A stretch of 64,000 nucleotides of DNA from Nematostella vectensis (GCF_932526225.1 NC_064038.1:2110001-2174000); one strand, 5' to 3'; positions 11,421 through 25,280 are shown, counted from the stretch's first letter. Notes: a model not told the origin generated them from the letters alone. A program made the numbers and translations.

Positions 11421-14400
11421 ACCTTTTGGAATTTACATTCGGAAAAAAAATTATCGATTGTAACCTTTTGGAGGTTACACTCGTAATACAAATTCCCGAA
11501 TGTAACCCTGAAGCTTTTCCCGAATGTAACCTCCAGTCTGATGGTGACTTTGCTTGGGATAGTTTACGATACCAATAGTATTAAAAGTAATTTTCATTAC
11601 AATTCCCTTCAGCAATGTCACGTTAGTCTTTCGTTGCGGGCACTTGACTACTAACGCAGCAACCCGGGTTCGATTCCCGCTGATAGCCTATTTTTTTTCT
11701 TTATTTTTTTTTAAATATCAATACTTAATTATACTGTTCTTGGTGTGTCATGACATAAAAAGAAGGTAAAGGTACATTTTTATGTACTCTCAGCATCTTT
11801 GATGTGCTCATGCTTTGTTCAGGATCCTGTACATATTTTATGCACACAAGAACTAACTAGATTTCTTGGATAACTTCATTAAGTAGATTCTAACATAGAG
11901 CATAGTGCTCGATAGATTGATATACCTTTTTTTCCGAGTATACTGTTTTATTTTTCCTAATGTTACTTTTTGGAATTTACATTCGGAAAAAAAATTATCG
12001 ATTGTAACCTTTTGGAGGTTACACTCGTAAAACAAATTCCCGAATGTAACCCTGAAGCTTTTCCCGAATGTAACCTCCAGTCCGATGGTGACTTTGCTTG
12101 GGATAGTTTACGATACCAATAGTATTAAAAGTAATTTTCATTACAATTCCCTTCAGCAATGCCACGTTAGTCTTTCGTTGCGGGCACTTGACTACTAACG
12201 CAGCGACACGGGTTCGATTCCTGCTGATAGCCTATTCTTTTTCTTTATTTTTTTTTTTAAATATCGATACTTAATTATACTGTTCTTGGTGTGTCATGAC
12301 ATAAAAAGAAGGTATAGGGACATTTTTATGTACTCTCAGCATCTTTGATGTGCTCATGCTTTGTTCAGGATCCTGTACATATTTTATGCACACAAGAACT
12401 AACTAGATTTCTTGGATAACTTCATTAAGTAGATTCTAACATAGAGCATAGTGCTCGATAGATTGTTATACCTTTTTTTCCGAGTATACTGTTTTATTTT
12501 TCCTAATGTTACTTTTTGGAATTTACATTCGGAAAAAAAATTATCGATTGTAACCTTTTGGAAGTTACACTCGTAAAACAAATTCCCGAATGTAACCCTG
12601 AAGCTTTTCCCGAATGTAACCTCCAGTCCGATGGTGACTTTGCTTGGGATAGTTTACGATACCAATAGTATTAAAAGTAATTTTCATTACAATTCCCTTC
12701 AGCAATGCCACGTTAGTCTTTCGTTGCGGGCACTTGACTACTAACGCAGCGACACGGGTTCGATTCCTGCTGATAGCCTATTCTTTTTCTTTATTTTTTT
12801 TTTTAAATATCGATACTTAATTATACTGTTCTTGGTGTGTCATGACATAAAAAGAAGGTATAGGGACATTTTTATGTACTCTCAGCATCTTTGATGTGCT
12901 CATGCTTTGTTCAGGATCCTGTACATATTTTATGCACACAAGAACTAACTAGATTCCTTGGATAACTTGATTAAGTAGATTCTAACATAGAGCATAGCGC
13001 TCGATAGATTGATATACCTTTTTTTCCGAGTATACTGTTTTATTTTTCCTAATGTTACTTTTTGGAATTTACATTCGGAAAAAAAATTATCGATTGTAAC
13101 CTTTTGGAGGTTACACTCGTAAAACAAATTCCCGAATGTAACCCTGAAGCTTTTCCCGAATGTAACCTCCAGTCCGATGGTGACTTTGCTTGGGATAGTT
13201 TACGATACCAATAGTATTAAAAGTAATTTTCATTACAATTCCCTTCAGCAATGCCACGTTAGTCTTTTGTTGCGGGCACTTGACTACTAACGCAGCGACC
13301 CGGGCTCGATTTCCGCTGATAGCCTATTTTTTTTCTTTTTTTTTTTTTAAATATCGATACTTAATTATACTGTTCTTGGTGTGTCATGACATAAAAAGAA
13401 GGTATAGGGACATTTTTATGTACTCTCAGCATCTTTGAAGTGCTCATGCTTTGTTCAGGATCCTGCACATATTTTATGCACACAAGAACTAACTAGATTC
13501 CTTGGATAAATTGATTAAGTAGATTCTAACATAGAGCATAGCGCTCGATAGATTGATATACCTTTTTTTCCGAGTATACTGTTTTATTTTTCCTAATGTT
13601 ACTTTTTGGAATTTACATTCGGAAAAAAAATTATCGATTGTAACCTTTTGGAGGTTACACTCGTAAAACAAGTTCCCGAATGTAACCCTGAAGCTTTTCC
13701 CGAATGTAACCTCCAGTCCGATGGTGACTTTGCTTGGGATAGTTTACGATACCAATAGTATTAAAAGTAATTTTCATTACAATTCCCTTCAGCAATGCCA
13801 CGTTAGTCTTTTGTTGCGGGCACTTGACTACTAACGCAGCGACCCGGGTTCCATTCCCGCTGATAGCCTATTTTTTTTCTTTATTTTTTTTTTAAATATC
13901 GATACTTAATTATACTGTTCTTGGTGTGTCATGACATAAAAAGAAGGTATAAGGACATTTTTATGTACTCTCAGCATCTTTGATGTGCTCATGCTTTGTT
14001 CAGGATCCTGTACATATTTTATGCACACAAGAACTAACTAGATTCCTTGGATAACTTGATTAAGTAGATTCTAACATAGAGCATAGCGCTCGATAGATTG
14101 AGATACCTTTTTTTCCGAGTATACTGTTTAATTTTTCCTAATGTTACTTTTTGGAATTTACATTCGGAAAAAAAATTATCGATTGTAACCTTTTGGAGGT
14201 TACACTCGTAAAACAAATTCCCGAATGTAACCCTGAAGCTTTTCCCGAATGTAACCTCCAGTCCGATGGTGACTTTGCTTGGGATAGTTTACGATACCAA
14301 TAGTATTAAAAGTAATTTTCATTACAATTCCCTTCAGCAATGCCACGTTAGTCTTTCGTTGCGGGCACTTGACTACTAACGCAGCGACCCGGGCTCGATT

Positions 14401-15865
14401 TCCGCTGATAGCCTATTTTTTTTTCTTTTTTTTTTTTTAAATATCGATACTTAATTATACTGTTCTTGGTGTGTCATGACATAAAAAGAAGGTATCGGGA
14501 CATTTTGATGTACTCTCAGCATCTTTGATGTGCTCATGCTTTGTTCAGGATCCTGTACATATTTTATGCACACAAGAACTAACTAGATTCCTTGGATAAC
14601 TTGATTAAGTAGATTCTAACATAGAGCATAGCGCTCGATAGATTGATATACCTTTTTTTCCGAGTATACTGTTTTATTTTTCCTAATGTTACTTTTTGGA
14701 ATTTACATTCGGAAAAAAAATTATCGATTGTAACCTTTTGGAGGTTACACTCGTAAAACAAGTTCCCGAATGTAACCCTGAAGCTTTTCCCGAATGTAAC
14801 CTCCAGTCCGATGGTGACTTTGCTTGGGATAGTTTACGATACCAATAGTATTAAAAGTAATTTTCATTACAATTCCCTTCAGCAATGCCACGTTAGTCTT
14901 TCGTTGCGGGCACTTGACTACTAACGCAGCGACCCGTGTTCAATTCCCGCGGATAGCCTATTTTTTTTTTTTTTTTTTTTTTTAAATATAGATACTTAAT
15001 TATACTGTTCTTGGTGTGTCATGACATAAAAAGAAGGTATAGGGACATTTTTATGTACTCTCAGCATCTTTGATGTGCTAATGCTTTGTTCAGGATCCTG
15101 TACATATTTTATGCACACAAGAACTAACTAGATTCCTTGGATAACTTGATTAAGTAGATTCTAACATAGAGCATAGCGCTCGATAGATTGATATACCTAT
15201 TTTTTCCAAGTATACTGTTTTATTTTTCTTAATGTTACTTTTTGGAATTTACATTCGGAAAAAAAAAACCTTTTGGAGGTTACACTCGTAAAACAAATTC
15301 CCGAATGTAACCCTGAAGCTTTTCCCGAATGTAACCTCCAGTCCGATGGTGACTTTGCTTGGGATAGTTTACGATACCAATAGTATTAAAAGTAATTTTC
15401 ATTACAATTCCCTTCAGCAATGCCACGTTAGTCTTTTGTTGCGGGCACTTGACTACTAACGCAGCGACCCGGGTTCGATTCCTGCTGATAGCCTATTTTT
15501 TTTCTAATTTTTTTTTTAAAATATCGATACTTAATTATACTGTTCTTGGTGTGTCATGACATAAAAAGAAGGTATAGGGACATTTTTATGTACTCTCAGC
15601 ATCTTTGATGTGCTCATGCTTTGTTCAGGATCCTGTACATATTTTATGCACACAAGAACTAACTAGATTCCTTGGATAACTTGATTAAGTAGATTCTAAC
15701 ATAGAGCATAGCGCTCGATAGATTGATATACCTTTTTTTCCAAGTATACTGTTTTATTTTTCCTAATGTTACTTTTTGGAATTTACATTCGGAAAAAAAA
15801 TAACCTTTTGGAGGTTACACTCGTAAAACAAATTCCCGAATGTAACCCTGAAGGTTTTCCCGGAT
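11421..15865 (+). repeat. Nine-monomer higher-order block, copy 2
   Basis: This is the second copy of the block at 6536-10980, in the same order and orientation, with the series of private variants shifted by 4885 bp (for example ACCTATTTTTTCC at about 15196). Copy-specific changes include GATTGTTATACC at about 12464, GGAAGTTAC at about 12561, a 23-T run at 14961-14983 and GTGCTAATGC at about 15076. After about 15865 the sequence moves to a different monomer type (GATATTTTACGATATCAATAG). Confidence 0.85.
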
Positions 15866-18800
15866 GTAACCTCCAGTCCGATGGTGACTTTGCTTGGGAT
15901 ATTTTACGATATCAATAGTATTAAAAGTAATTTTCATTACAATTCCCTTCAGCAATGCAACGTTAGTCTTTCGTTGCGGGCACTTGACTACTAACGCAGC
16001 AACCCGGGTTCGATTCCCGCTGATAGCTTTTTTTTTTTTTCTTTCTTTTTTTTTTTTTAAATATCGATACTTAATTATACTGTTCTTGGTGTGTCATGAC
16101 ATAAAAAGAAGGTATAGGGACATTTTTATGTACTCTCAGCATCTTTGATGTGCTCATGCTTTGTTCAGGATCCTGCACATATTTTATGCACACAAGAACT
16201 AACTAGATTCCTTGGATAACTTGATTAAGTAGATTCTAACATAGAGCATAGCGCTCGATAGATTGATATACCTTTTTTTCCGAGTGTACTGTTTTATTTT
16301 TCCTAATGTTACTTTTTGGAATTTACATTCGGAAAAAAAATTATCGATTGTAACCTTTTGGATGTTACACACGTAAAACAAATTCCCGAATGTAACCCTG
16401 AAGCTTTTCCCGAATGTAACCTCCAGTCCGATGGTGACTTTGCTTGGGATAGTTTACGATACCAATAGTATTAAAAGTAATTTTCATTACAATTCCCTTC
16501 AGCAATGCCACGTTAGTCTTTCGTTGCGGGCACTTGACTACTAACGCAGCGACCTGTGTTCAATTCCCGCTGATAGCCTATGTTTTTTTTCTTTATTTTT
16601 TTTTTAAATATAGATACTTAATTATACTGTTCTTGGTGTTTCATGACATAAAAAGAAGGTATAGGGACATTTTTATGTACTCTCAGCATCTTTGATGTGC
16701 TCATGCTTTGTTCAGGATCCTGTACATATTTTATGAACACAAGAACTAACTAGATTCCTTGGATAACTTGATTAAGTAGATTCTAACATAGAGCATAGCG
16801 CTCGATAGATTGATATACCTTTTTTTCCGAGTATACTGTTTTATTTTTCCTAATGTTACTTTTTGGAATTTACATTCGGAAAAAAAAATAACCTTTTGGA
16901 GGTTACACTCGTAAAACAAATTCCCGAATGTAACCCTGAAGCTTTTCCCGAATGTAACCTCCAGTCTGATGGTGACTTTGCTTGGGATAGTTTACGATAC
17001 CAATAGTATTAAAAGTAATTTTCATTACAATTCCCTTCAGCAATACCACGTTAGTCTTTCGTTGCGGGCACTTGACTACTAACGCAGCAACCCGGGTTCG
17101 ATTCCCGCTGATAGCCTATTTTTTTTTTCTTTATTTTTTTTTAAATATCGATACTTAATTATACTGTTCTTGGTGTGTCATGACATAAAAAGAAGGTATA
17201 GGGACATTTTTATGTACTCTCAGCATCTTTGATGTGCTCATGCTTTGTTCAGGATCCTGCACATATTTTATGCACACAAGAACTAACTAGATTCCTTGGA
17301 TAACTTGATTAAGTAGATTCTAACATAGAGCATAGCGCTCGATAGATTGATATACCTTTTTTTCCGAGTGTACTGTTTTATTTCTCCTAATGTTACTTTT
17401 TGAAATTTACATTCGGAAAAAAAATTATCGATTGTAACCTTTTGGATGTTACACTCGTAAAACAAATTCCCGAATGTAACCCTGAAGCTTTTCCCGAATG
17501 TAACCTCCAGTCCGATGGTGACTTTGCTTGGGATAGTTTACGATACCAATAGTATTAAAAGTAATTTTCATTACAATTCCCTTCATCAATCCCACGTTAG
17601 TCTTTCGTTGCGGGCACTTGACTACTAACGCAGCGACCCGTGTTCAATTCCCGCGGATAGCCTATTTTTTTTTCTTTATTTTTTTTTTAAATATAGATAC
17701 TTAATTATACTGTTCTTGGTGTGTCATGACATAAAAAGAAGGTATAGGGACATTTTTATGTACTCTCAGCATCTTTGATGTGCTCATGCTTTGTTCAGGA
17801 TCCTGTACATATTTTATGAACACAAGAACTAACTAGATTCCTTGGATAACTTGATTAAGTAGATTCTAACATAGAGCATAGCGCTCGATAGATTGATATA
17901 CCTTTTTTTCCGAGTATACTGTTTTATTTTTCCTAATGTTACTTTTTGGAATTTACATTCGGAAAAAAAATTATCGATTGTAACCTTTTGGAGGTTACAC
18001 TCGTAAAACAAGTTCCCGAATGTAACCCTGAAGCTTTTCCCGAATGTAACCTCCAGTCCGATGGTGACTTTGCTTGGGATAGTTTACGATACCAATAGTA
18101 TTAAAAGTAATTTTCATTACAATTCCCTTCATCAATCCCACGTTAGTCTTTCGTTGCGGGCACTTGACTACTAACGCAGCGACCCGTGTTCAATTCCCGC
18201 GGATAGCCTATTTTTTTTTCTTTATTTTTTTTTTTAAATATAGATACTTAATTATACTGTTCTTGGTGTGTCATGACATAAAAAGAAGGTATAGGGACAT
18301 TTTTATGTACTCTCAGCATCTTTGATGTGCTCATGCTTTGTTCAGGATCCTGTACATATTTTATGAACACAAGAACTAACTAGATTCCTTGGATAACTTG
18401 ATTAAGTAGATTCTAACATAGAGCATAGCGCTCGATAGATTGATATACCTTTTTTTCCGAGTATACTGTTTTATTTTTCCTAATGTTACTTTTTGGAATT
18501 TACATTCGGAAAAAAAAATTATCGATTGTAACCTTTTGGAGGTTACACTCGTAAAACAAATTCCCGAATGTAACCCTGAAGCTTTTCCCGAATGTAACCT
18601 CCAGTCCGATGGTGACTTTGCTTGGGATAGTTTACGATACCAATAGTAATAAAAGTAATTTTCATTACAATTCACTTCAGCAATGCCACGTTAGTCTTTC
18701 GTTGCGGGCACTTGACTACTAACGCAGCGACCCGTGTTCAATTCCCGAGGATAGCCTATTTTTTTTTCTTTATTTTTTTTTTAAATATAGATACTTAATT

Positions 18801-19104
18801 ATACTGTTCTTGGTGTGTCATGACATAAAAAGAAGGTATAGGGACATTTTTATGTACTCTCAGCATCTTTGATGTGCTCATGCTTTGTTCAGGATCCTGT
18901 ACATATTTTATGAACACAAGAACTAACTAGATTCCTTGGATAACTTGATTAAGTAGATTCTAACATAGAGCATAGCGCTCGATAGATTGATATACCTTTT
19001 TTTCCGAGTATACTGTTTTATTTTTCCTAATGTTACTTTTTGGAATTTACATTCGGAAAAAAAATTATCGATTGTAACCTTTTGGAGGTTACACTCGTAA
19101 AACA
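15866..19104 (+). repeat. Satellite monomers of mixed subtypes
   Basis: About six monomers lie between the nine-monomer blocks and the next higher-order repeat. Two neighbouring monomers share the private phrase CTTCATCAATCCCACG (about 17582 and 18128), a sign of local duplication. One monomer near 16878 lacks the ATCGAT segment beside the A-run. The tRNA-like parts here include several with CGTGTTCAATTCC in place of CGGGTTCGATTCC. Nothing else is recognisable. Confidence 0.8.
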
Positions 19105-21473
19105 AATTCCCGAATGTAACCCTGAAGCTTTTCCCGAATGTAACCTCCAGTCTGATGGTGACTTTGCTTGGGATAGTTTACGATACCAATAGTATTAAAA
19201 GTAATTTTCATTACAATTCCCTTCAGCAATGCCACGTTAGGCTTTCGTTGCGGGCACTTGACTACTAACGCAGCGACCCGGGTTCGATTCCCGATGATAG
19301 CCTATTTTTTGTTCTTTATTTTTTTTTAAATATCGATACTTAATTATACTGTTCTTGGTGTGTCATGACATAAAAAGAAGGTATAGGTACATTTTTATGT
19401 ACTCTCAGCATCTTTGATGTGCTCATGCTTTGTTCAGGATCCTGTACATATTTTATGCACACAAGAACTAACTAGATTCCTTGGATAACTTCATTAAGTA
19501 GATTCTAACATAGAGCATAGCGCTCGATAGATTGATATACCTTTTTTTCCGAGTATACTGTTTTATTTTTCCTAATGTTACTTTTTGGAATTTACATTCG
19601 GAAAAAAAATTATCGATTGTAACCTTTTGGAGGTTACACTCGTAAAACAAATTCCCGAATGTAACCCTGAAGCTTTTCCCGAATGTAACCTCCAGTCCGA
19701 TGGTGACTTTGCTTGGGATAGTTTACGATACCAATAGTATTAAAAGTAATTTTCATTACAATTCCCTTCATCAATGCCACGTTAGTCTTTCGTTGCGGGC
19801 ACTTGACTACTAACGCAGCGACCCGGGTTCGATTCCCGCTGATAGCCTATTTTTTTTTCTTTTTTTTTTTTTTAAATATCGATACTTAATTATACTGTTC
19901 TTGGTGTGTCATGACATAAAAAGTAGGTATAGGGACATTTTTATGTACTCTCAGCATCTTTGAAGTGCTCATGCTTTGTTAAGGATCCTGCACATATTTT
20001 ATGCACACAAGAACTAACTAGATTCCTTGGATAACTTGATTAAGTAGATTCTAACATAGAGCATAGCGCTCGATAGATTGATATACCTTTTTTTCCGAGT
20101 CTACTGTTTTATTTTTCCTAATGTTACTTTTTGGAATTTACATTCGGAAAAAAAATTATCGATTGTAACCTTTTGGAGGTTACACTCGTAAAACAAATTC
20201 CCGAATGTAACCCTGAAGCTTTTCCCGAATGTAACCTCCAGTCCGATGGTGACTTTGCTTGGAATAGTTTACGATACCAATAGTATTAAAAGTAATTTTC
20301 ATTACAATTCCCTTCAGCAATGCCACGTTAGTCTTTCGTTGCGGGCACTTGACTACTAACGCAGCGACCCGGGTTCGATTCCCGCTGATAGCCTATTTTT
20401 TTTCTTTATTTTTTTTTTTAAATCGATACTTAATTATACTGTTCTTGGTGTGTCATGACATAAAAAGAAGGTATAGGGACATTTTTATGTACTCTCAGCA
20501 TCTTTGATGTGCTCATGCTTTGTTCAGGATCCTGTACATATTTTATGCACACAAGAACTAACTAGATTCCTTGGATAACTTGATTAAGTAGATTCTAACA
20601 TAGAGCATAGCGCTCGATAGATTGATATACCTTTTTTCCGAGTATACTGTTTTATTTTTCCTAATGTTACTTTTTGGAATTTACATTCGGAAAAAAATTA
20701 TCGATTGTAACCTTTTGGAGGTTACACTCGTAAAACAAATTCCCGAATGTAACCCTGAAGCTTTTCCCGAATGTAACCTCCAGTCTGATGGTGACTTTGC
20801 TTGGGATAGTTTACGATACCAATAGTATTAAAAGTAATTTTCATTACAATTCCCTTCAGCAATGCCACGTTAGGCTTTCGTTGCGGGCACTTGACTACTA
20901 ACGCAGCGACCCGGGTTCGATTCCCGATGATAGCCTATTTTTTGTTCTTTATTTTTTTTTAAATATCGATACTTAATTATACTGTTCTTGGTGTGTCATG
21001 ACATAAAAAGAAGGTATAGGTACATTTTTATGTACTCTCAGCATCTTTGATGTGCTCATGCTTTGTTCAGGATCCTGTACATATTTTATGCACACAAGAA
21101 CTAACTAGATTCCTTGGATAACTTCATTAAGTAGATTCTAACATAGAGCATAGCGCTCGATAGATTGATATACCTTTTTTTCCGAGTATACTGTTTTATT
21201 TTTCCTAATGTTACTTTTTGGAATTTACATTCGGAAAAAAAATTATCGATTGTAACCTTTTGGAGGTTACACTCGTAAAACAAATTCCCGAATGTAACCC
21301 TGAAGCTTTTCCCGAATGTAACCTCCAGTCCGATGGTGACTTTGCTTGGGATAGTTTACGATACCAATAGTATTAAAAGTAATTTTCATTACAATTCCCT
21401 TCATCAATGCCACGTTAGTCTTTCGTTGCGGGCACTTGACTACTAACGCAGCGACCCGGGTTCGATTCCCGCT
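19105..21473 (+). repeat. Three-monomer higher-order repeat, about 1.4 copies (offset 1633 bp)
   Basis: About 19105-19840 matches about 20738-21473. The private phrases GTTAGGCTTTCG (about 19236 and 20869), CGATGATAGCCTATTTTTTG, GGTACATTTTTATG and CTTCATCAATGCC recur exactly 1633 bp apart. The match ends in the T-rich tract, where the two copies part. A monomer half inside the block (GAAGTGCTC, TTAAGGATCC, GAGTCTACTG near 19.97-20.10 kb) has a close twin near 32.15-32.29 kb, on the other side of the LINE. Confidence 0.75.
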
Positions 21474-21479
21474 GATAGC

Positions 21480-24400
21480 CAATTTTTTTTCTTTCTTTTT
21501 TTTTAAATATCGATACTTAATTATACTGTTCTTGGTGTGTCATGACATAAAAAGAAGATATAGGGACATTTTTATGTACTCTCAGCATCTTTGATGTGCT
21601 CATGCTTTGTTCAGGATCCTGCACATATTTTATGCACACAAGAACTAACTAGATTCCTTGGATAACATGATTAAGTAGATTCTAACATAGAGCATAGCGC
21701 TCGATAGATTGATATACCTTTTTTTCCGAGTATACTGTTTTATTTTTCCTAATGAGACTTTTTGGAATTTACATTCGGAAAAAACATTATCGATTGTAAC
21801 CTTTTGGAGGTTACACTCGTAAAACAAATTCCCGAATGTAACCCTGAAGCTTTTCCCGATTGTAACCTCCAGTCCGATGGTGACTTTGCTTGGGATAGTT
21901 TACGATACCAATAGTATTAAAAGTAATTTTCATTACAATTCCCTTCAGCAATGCCACGTTAGTCTTTCGTTGCGGGCACTTGACTACTAACGCAGCGACA
22001 CGGGTTCGATTCCCGCTGATAGCCTATTTTTTTTCTTTATTTTTTTTTTAAATATCGATACTTAATTATACTGTTCTTGGTGTGTCATGACATAAAAAGT
22101 AGGTATAGGGACATTGTTATGTACTCTCAGCATCTTTGATGTGCTAATGCTTTATTTAGGATCCTGCACATATTTTATGCACACAAAAACTAACTAGATT
22201 CCTTGGATAACTTGATTAAGTAGATTCTAACATAGAGCATAGCGCTCGATAGATTGATATACCTTTTTTTCCGAGTATACTGATTTACTTTCCTAATGTT
22301 ACTTTTTGGAATTTACATTCGGAAAAAAAATTATCGATTGTAACCTTTTGGAGGTTACACTCGTAAAACAAATTCCCGAATGTAACCCTGAAGCTTTTCC
22401 CGAATGTAACCTCCAGTCCGATGGTGACTTTGCTTGGGATAGTTTTAAGATACCAATAGTATTAAAAGTAATTTTCATTACAATTCCCTTCAGCAATGCC
22501 ACGTTAGTCTTTCGTTGCGGGCACTTGACTACTAACGCAGCGACCCGGGTTCGATTCCCGCTGATAGCCTATTTTTTTTTCTTTATTTTTTTTTTAAATC
22601 GATACTTAATTATACTGTTCTTGGTGTGTCATGACATAAAAAGAAGGTATAGGGACATTTTTATGTACTCTCAGCATCTTTGATGTGCTCATGCTTTGTT
22701 CAGGATCCTGAACATATTTTATGCACACAAGAACTAACTAGATTCCTTGGATAACTTGATTAAGTAGATTCTAACATAGAGCATAGCGCTCGATAGATTG
22801 ATATACCTTTTTTTCCGAGTATACTGTTTTATTTGTCCTAATTTTCCTTTTTGGAATTTACATTCGGAAAAAAATTATCGATTGTAACCTTTTGGAGGTT
22901 ACACTCGTAAAACAAATTCCCGAATGTAACCCTGAAGCTTTTCCCGAATGTAACCTCCAGTCCGATGGTGACTTTGCTTGGGATAGTTTACGATACCAAT
23001 AGTATTAAAAGTAATTTTCATTACAATTCCCTTCAGCAATGCCACGTTAGTCTTTCGTTGCGGGCACTTGACTACTAACGCAGCGACCCGGGTTCGATTC
23101 CCGCTGATAGCCTATTTTTTTTCTTTCTTTTTTTTTAAATATCGATACTTAATTATACTGTTCTTGGTGTGTCATGACATAAAAAGAAGGTATAGGGACA
23201 TTTTTATGTACTCTCAGCATCTTTGATGTGCTCATGCTTTGTTCAGGATCCTGCACATATTTTATGCACACAAGAACTAACTAGATTCCTTGGATAACTT
23301 GATTAAGTAGATTCTAACATAGAGCATAGCGCTCGATAGATTGATATACCTTTTTTTCCGAGTATACTGTTTTATTTGTCCTAATTTTCCTTTTTGGAAT
23401 TTACATTCGGAAAAAAATTATCGATTGTAACCTTTTGGAGGTTACACTCGTAAAACAAATTCCCGAATGTAACCCTGAAGCTTTTCCCGAATGTAACCTT
23501 CAGTCCGATGGTGACTTTGCTTGGGATAGTTTACGATACCAATAGTATTAAAAGTAATTTTCATTACAATTCCCTTCAGCAATGCCACGTTAGTCTTTCG
23601 TTGCGGGCACTTGACTACTAACGCAGCGACCCGGGTTCGATTCCCGCTGATAGCCTATTTTTTTTCTTTCTTTTTTTTTAAATATCGATACTTAATTATA
23701 CTGTTCTTGGTGTGTCATGACATAAAAAGAAGGTATAGGGACATTTTTATGTACTCTCAGCATCTTTGATGTGCTCATGCTTTGTTCAGGATCCTGCACA
23801 TATTTTATGCACACAAGAACTAACTAGATTCCTTGGATAACATGATTAAGTAGATTCTAACATAGAGCATAGCGCTCGATAGATTGATATACCTTTTTTT
23901 CCGAGTATACTGTTTTATTTTTCCTAATGAGACTTTTTGGAATTTACATTCGGAAAAAACATTATCGATTGTAACCTTTTGGAGGTTACACTCGTAAAAC
24001 AAATTCCCGAATGTAACCCTGAAGCTTTTCCCGATTTTAACCTCCAGTCCCATGGTGACTTTGCTTGGGATAGTTTACGATACCAATAGTATTAAAAGTA
24101 ATTTTCATTACAATTCCCTTCAGCAATGCCACGTTAGTCTTTCGTTGCGGGCACTTGACTACTAACGCAGCGACACGGGTTCGATTCCCGCTGATAGCCT
24201 ATTTTTTTTCTTTATTTTTTTTTTAAATATCGATACTTAATTATACTGTTCTTGGTGTGTCATGACATAAAAAGTAGGTATAGGGACATTGTTATGTACT
24301 CTCAGCATCTTTGATGTGCTCATGCTTTGTTTAGGATCCTGCACATATTTTATGCACACAAGAACTAACTAGATTCCTTGGATAACTTGATTAAGTAGAT

Positions 24401-25176
24401 TCTAACATAGAGCATAGCGCTCGATAGATTGATATACCTTTTTTTCCGAGTATACTGATTTACTTTCCTAATGTTACTTTTTGGAATTTACATTCGGAAA
24501 AAAAATTATCGATTGTAACCTTTTGGAGGTTACACTCGTAAAACAAATTCCCGAATGTAACCCTGAAGCTTTTCCCGAATGTAACCTCCAGTCCGATGGT
24601 GACTTTGCTTGGGATAGTTTTAAGATACCAATAGTATTAAAAGTAATTTTCATTACAATTCCCTTCAGCAATGCCACGTTAGTCTTTCGTTGCGGGCACT
24701 TGACTACTAACGCAGCGACCCGGGTTCGATTCCCGCTGATAGCCTATTTTTTTTTCTTTATTTTTTTTTTAAATCGATACTTAATTATACTGTTCTTGGT
24801 GTGTCATGACATAAAAAGAAGGTATAGGGACATTTTTATGTACTCTCAGCATCTTTGATGTGCTCATGCTTTGTTCAGGATCCTGAACATATTTTATGCA
24901 CACAAGAACTAACTAGATTCCTTGGATAACTTGATTAAGTAGATTCTAACATAGAGCATAGCGCTCGATAGATTGATATACCTTTTTTTCCGAGTATACT
25001 GTTTTATTTGTTCTAATTTTCCTTTTTGGAATTTACATTCGGAAAAAAATTATCGATTGTAACCTTTTGGAGGTTACACTCGTAAAACAAATTCCCGAAT
25101 GTAACCCTGAAGCTTTTCCCGAATGTAACCTCCAGTCCGATGGTGACTTTGCTTGGGATAGTTTACGATACCAATA
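21480..25176 (+). repeat. Four-monomer higher-order repeat, about 1.7 copies, cut by the LINE (offset 2175 bp)
   Basis: About 21480-23000 matches about 23655-25176. Shared private variants in the same order are ATAACATGATT, AATGAGACTTTTTGG, GACACGGGTTCG, AAAGTAGGTATAGGGACATTG, CTGATTTACTTTCC, TAGTTTTAAGATACC, CCTGAACATATT and CTAATTTTCC. The second copy ends at the retrotransposon insertion point. The satellite that resumes at 27554 does not obviously continue the same monomer order, because its T tract and its TGTACATATT differ from the expected TGCACATATT. Confidence 0.75.
25171..25176. repeat. Target-site duplication, left copy (CCAATA)
   Basis: The last satellite bases before the LINE are CCAATA, and the same six bases open the satellite at 27554-27559. 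An uninterrupted monomer has one CCAATAGTATT here. A 6-bp direct repeat made from the target agrees with target-primed insertion. Because the LINE 3' end also carries ATACTTCG repeats starting with ATA, part of the match could be microhomology. Confidence 0.75.
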
Positions 25177-25189
25177 CTTCGATACTTCG
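25174..25189. repeat. LINE 3'-terminal tandem octamer (ATACTTCG x2)
   Basis: Two perfect copies of ATACTTCG lie back to back and overlap the last three bases of the left CCAATA. On the element strand they are CGAAGTAT CGAAGTAT, the very 3' end of the LINE. Short terminal tandem repeats in place of poly(A) are known for CR1- and L2-like elements and suit slippage during target-primed reverse transcription. The overlap with the target suggests annealing of the RNA end at this site. Confidence 0.65.
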
Positions 25190-25280
25190 ATTTATTACTC
25201 CTATAAGTAGCTTTCGCTAATACTAGGAGGCATATAGAGCTAAAATAATTACAATAAGTATTGCTCAAATAATAACGAAT

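Larger units (their letters stand above)
1..25176 (+). repeat. Satellite array, left part (about 46 tandem monomers of ~545 bp)
   Basis: The same AT-rich unit recurs head to tail with a period of about 540-547 bp; for example the phrase AACTAACTAGATTCC recurs at about 416, 962, 1507, 5336, 5880 and 6422. The window starts inside a monomer, so the array continues to the left. All monomers have the same orientation. Length differences come mainly from T- and A-run slippage and from a 10-bp deletion subtype. In order, a monomer holds an A-run with a GTAACC motif cluster, a tRNA-like 72-mer, a T-rich tract, and about 250 bp of unique AT-rich sequence with one BamHI-type GGATCC. Most monomers also have one HindIII-type AAGCTT. 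No stretch here supports a gene. The array stops at CCAATA (25171-25176), where the LINE begins. Confidence 0.97.

Noticed and set aside
22306-22683. Plus-strand ORFs of 67-125 codons such as 22306-22683 and its twin 24481-24858
   Set aside because: They read through the GTAACC cluster, the tRNA-like module and the T tract (giving a phenylalanine run). They exist only where an A- or T-run length change opens the frame. Not a gene.
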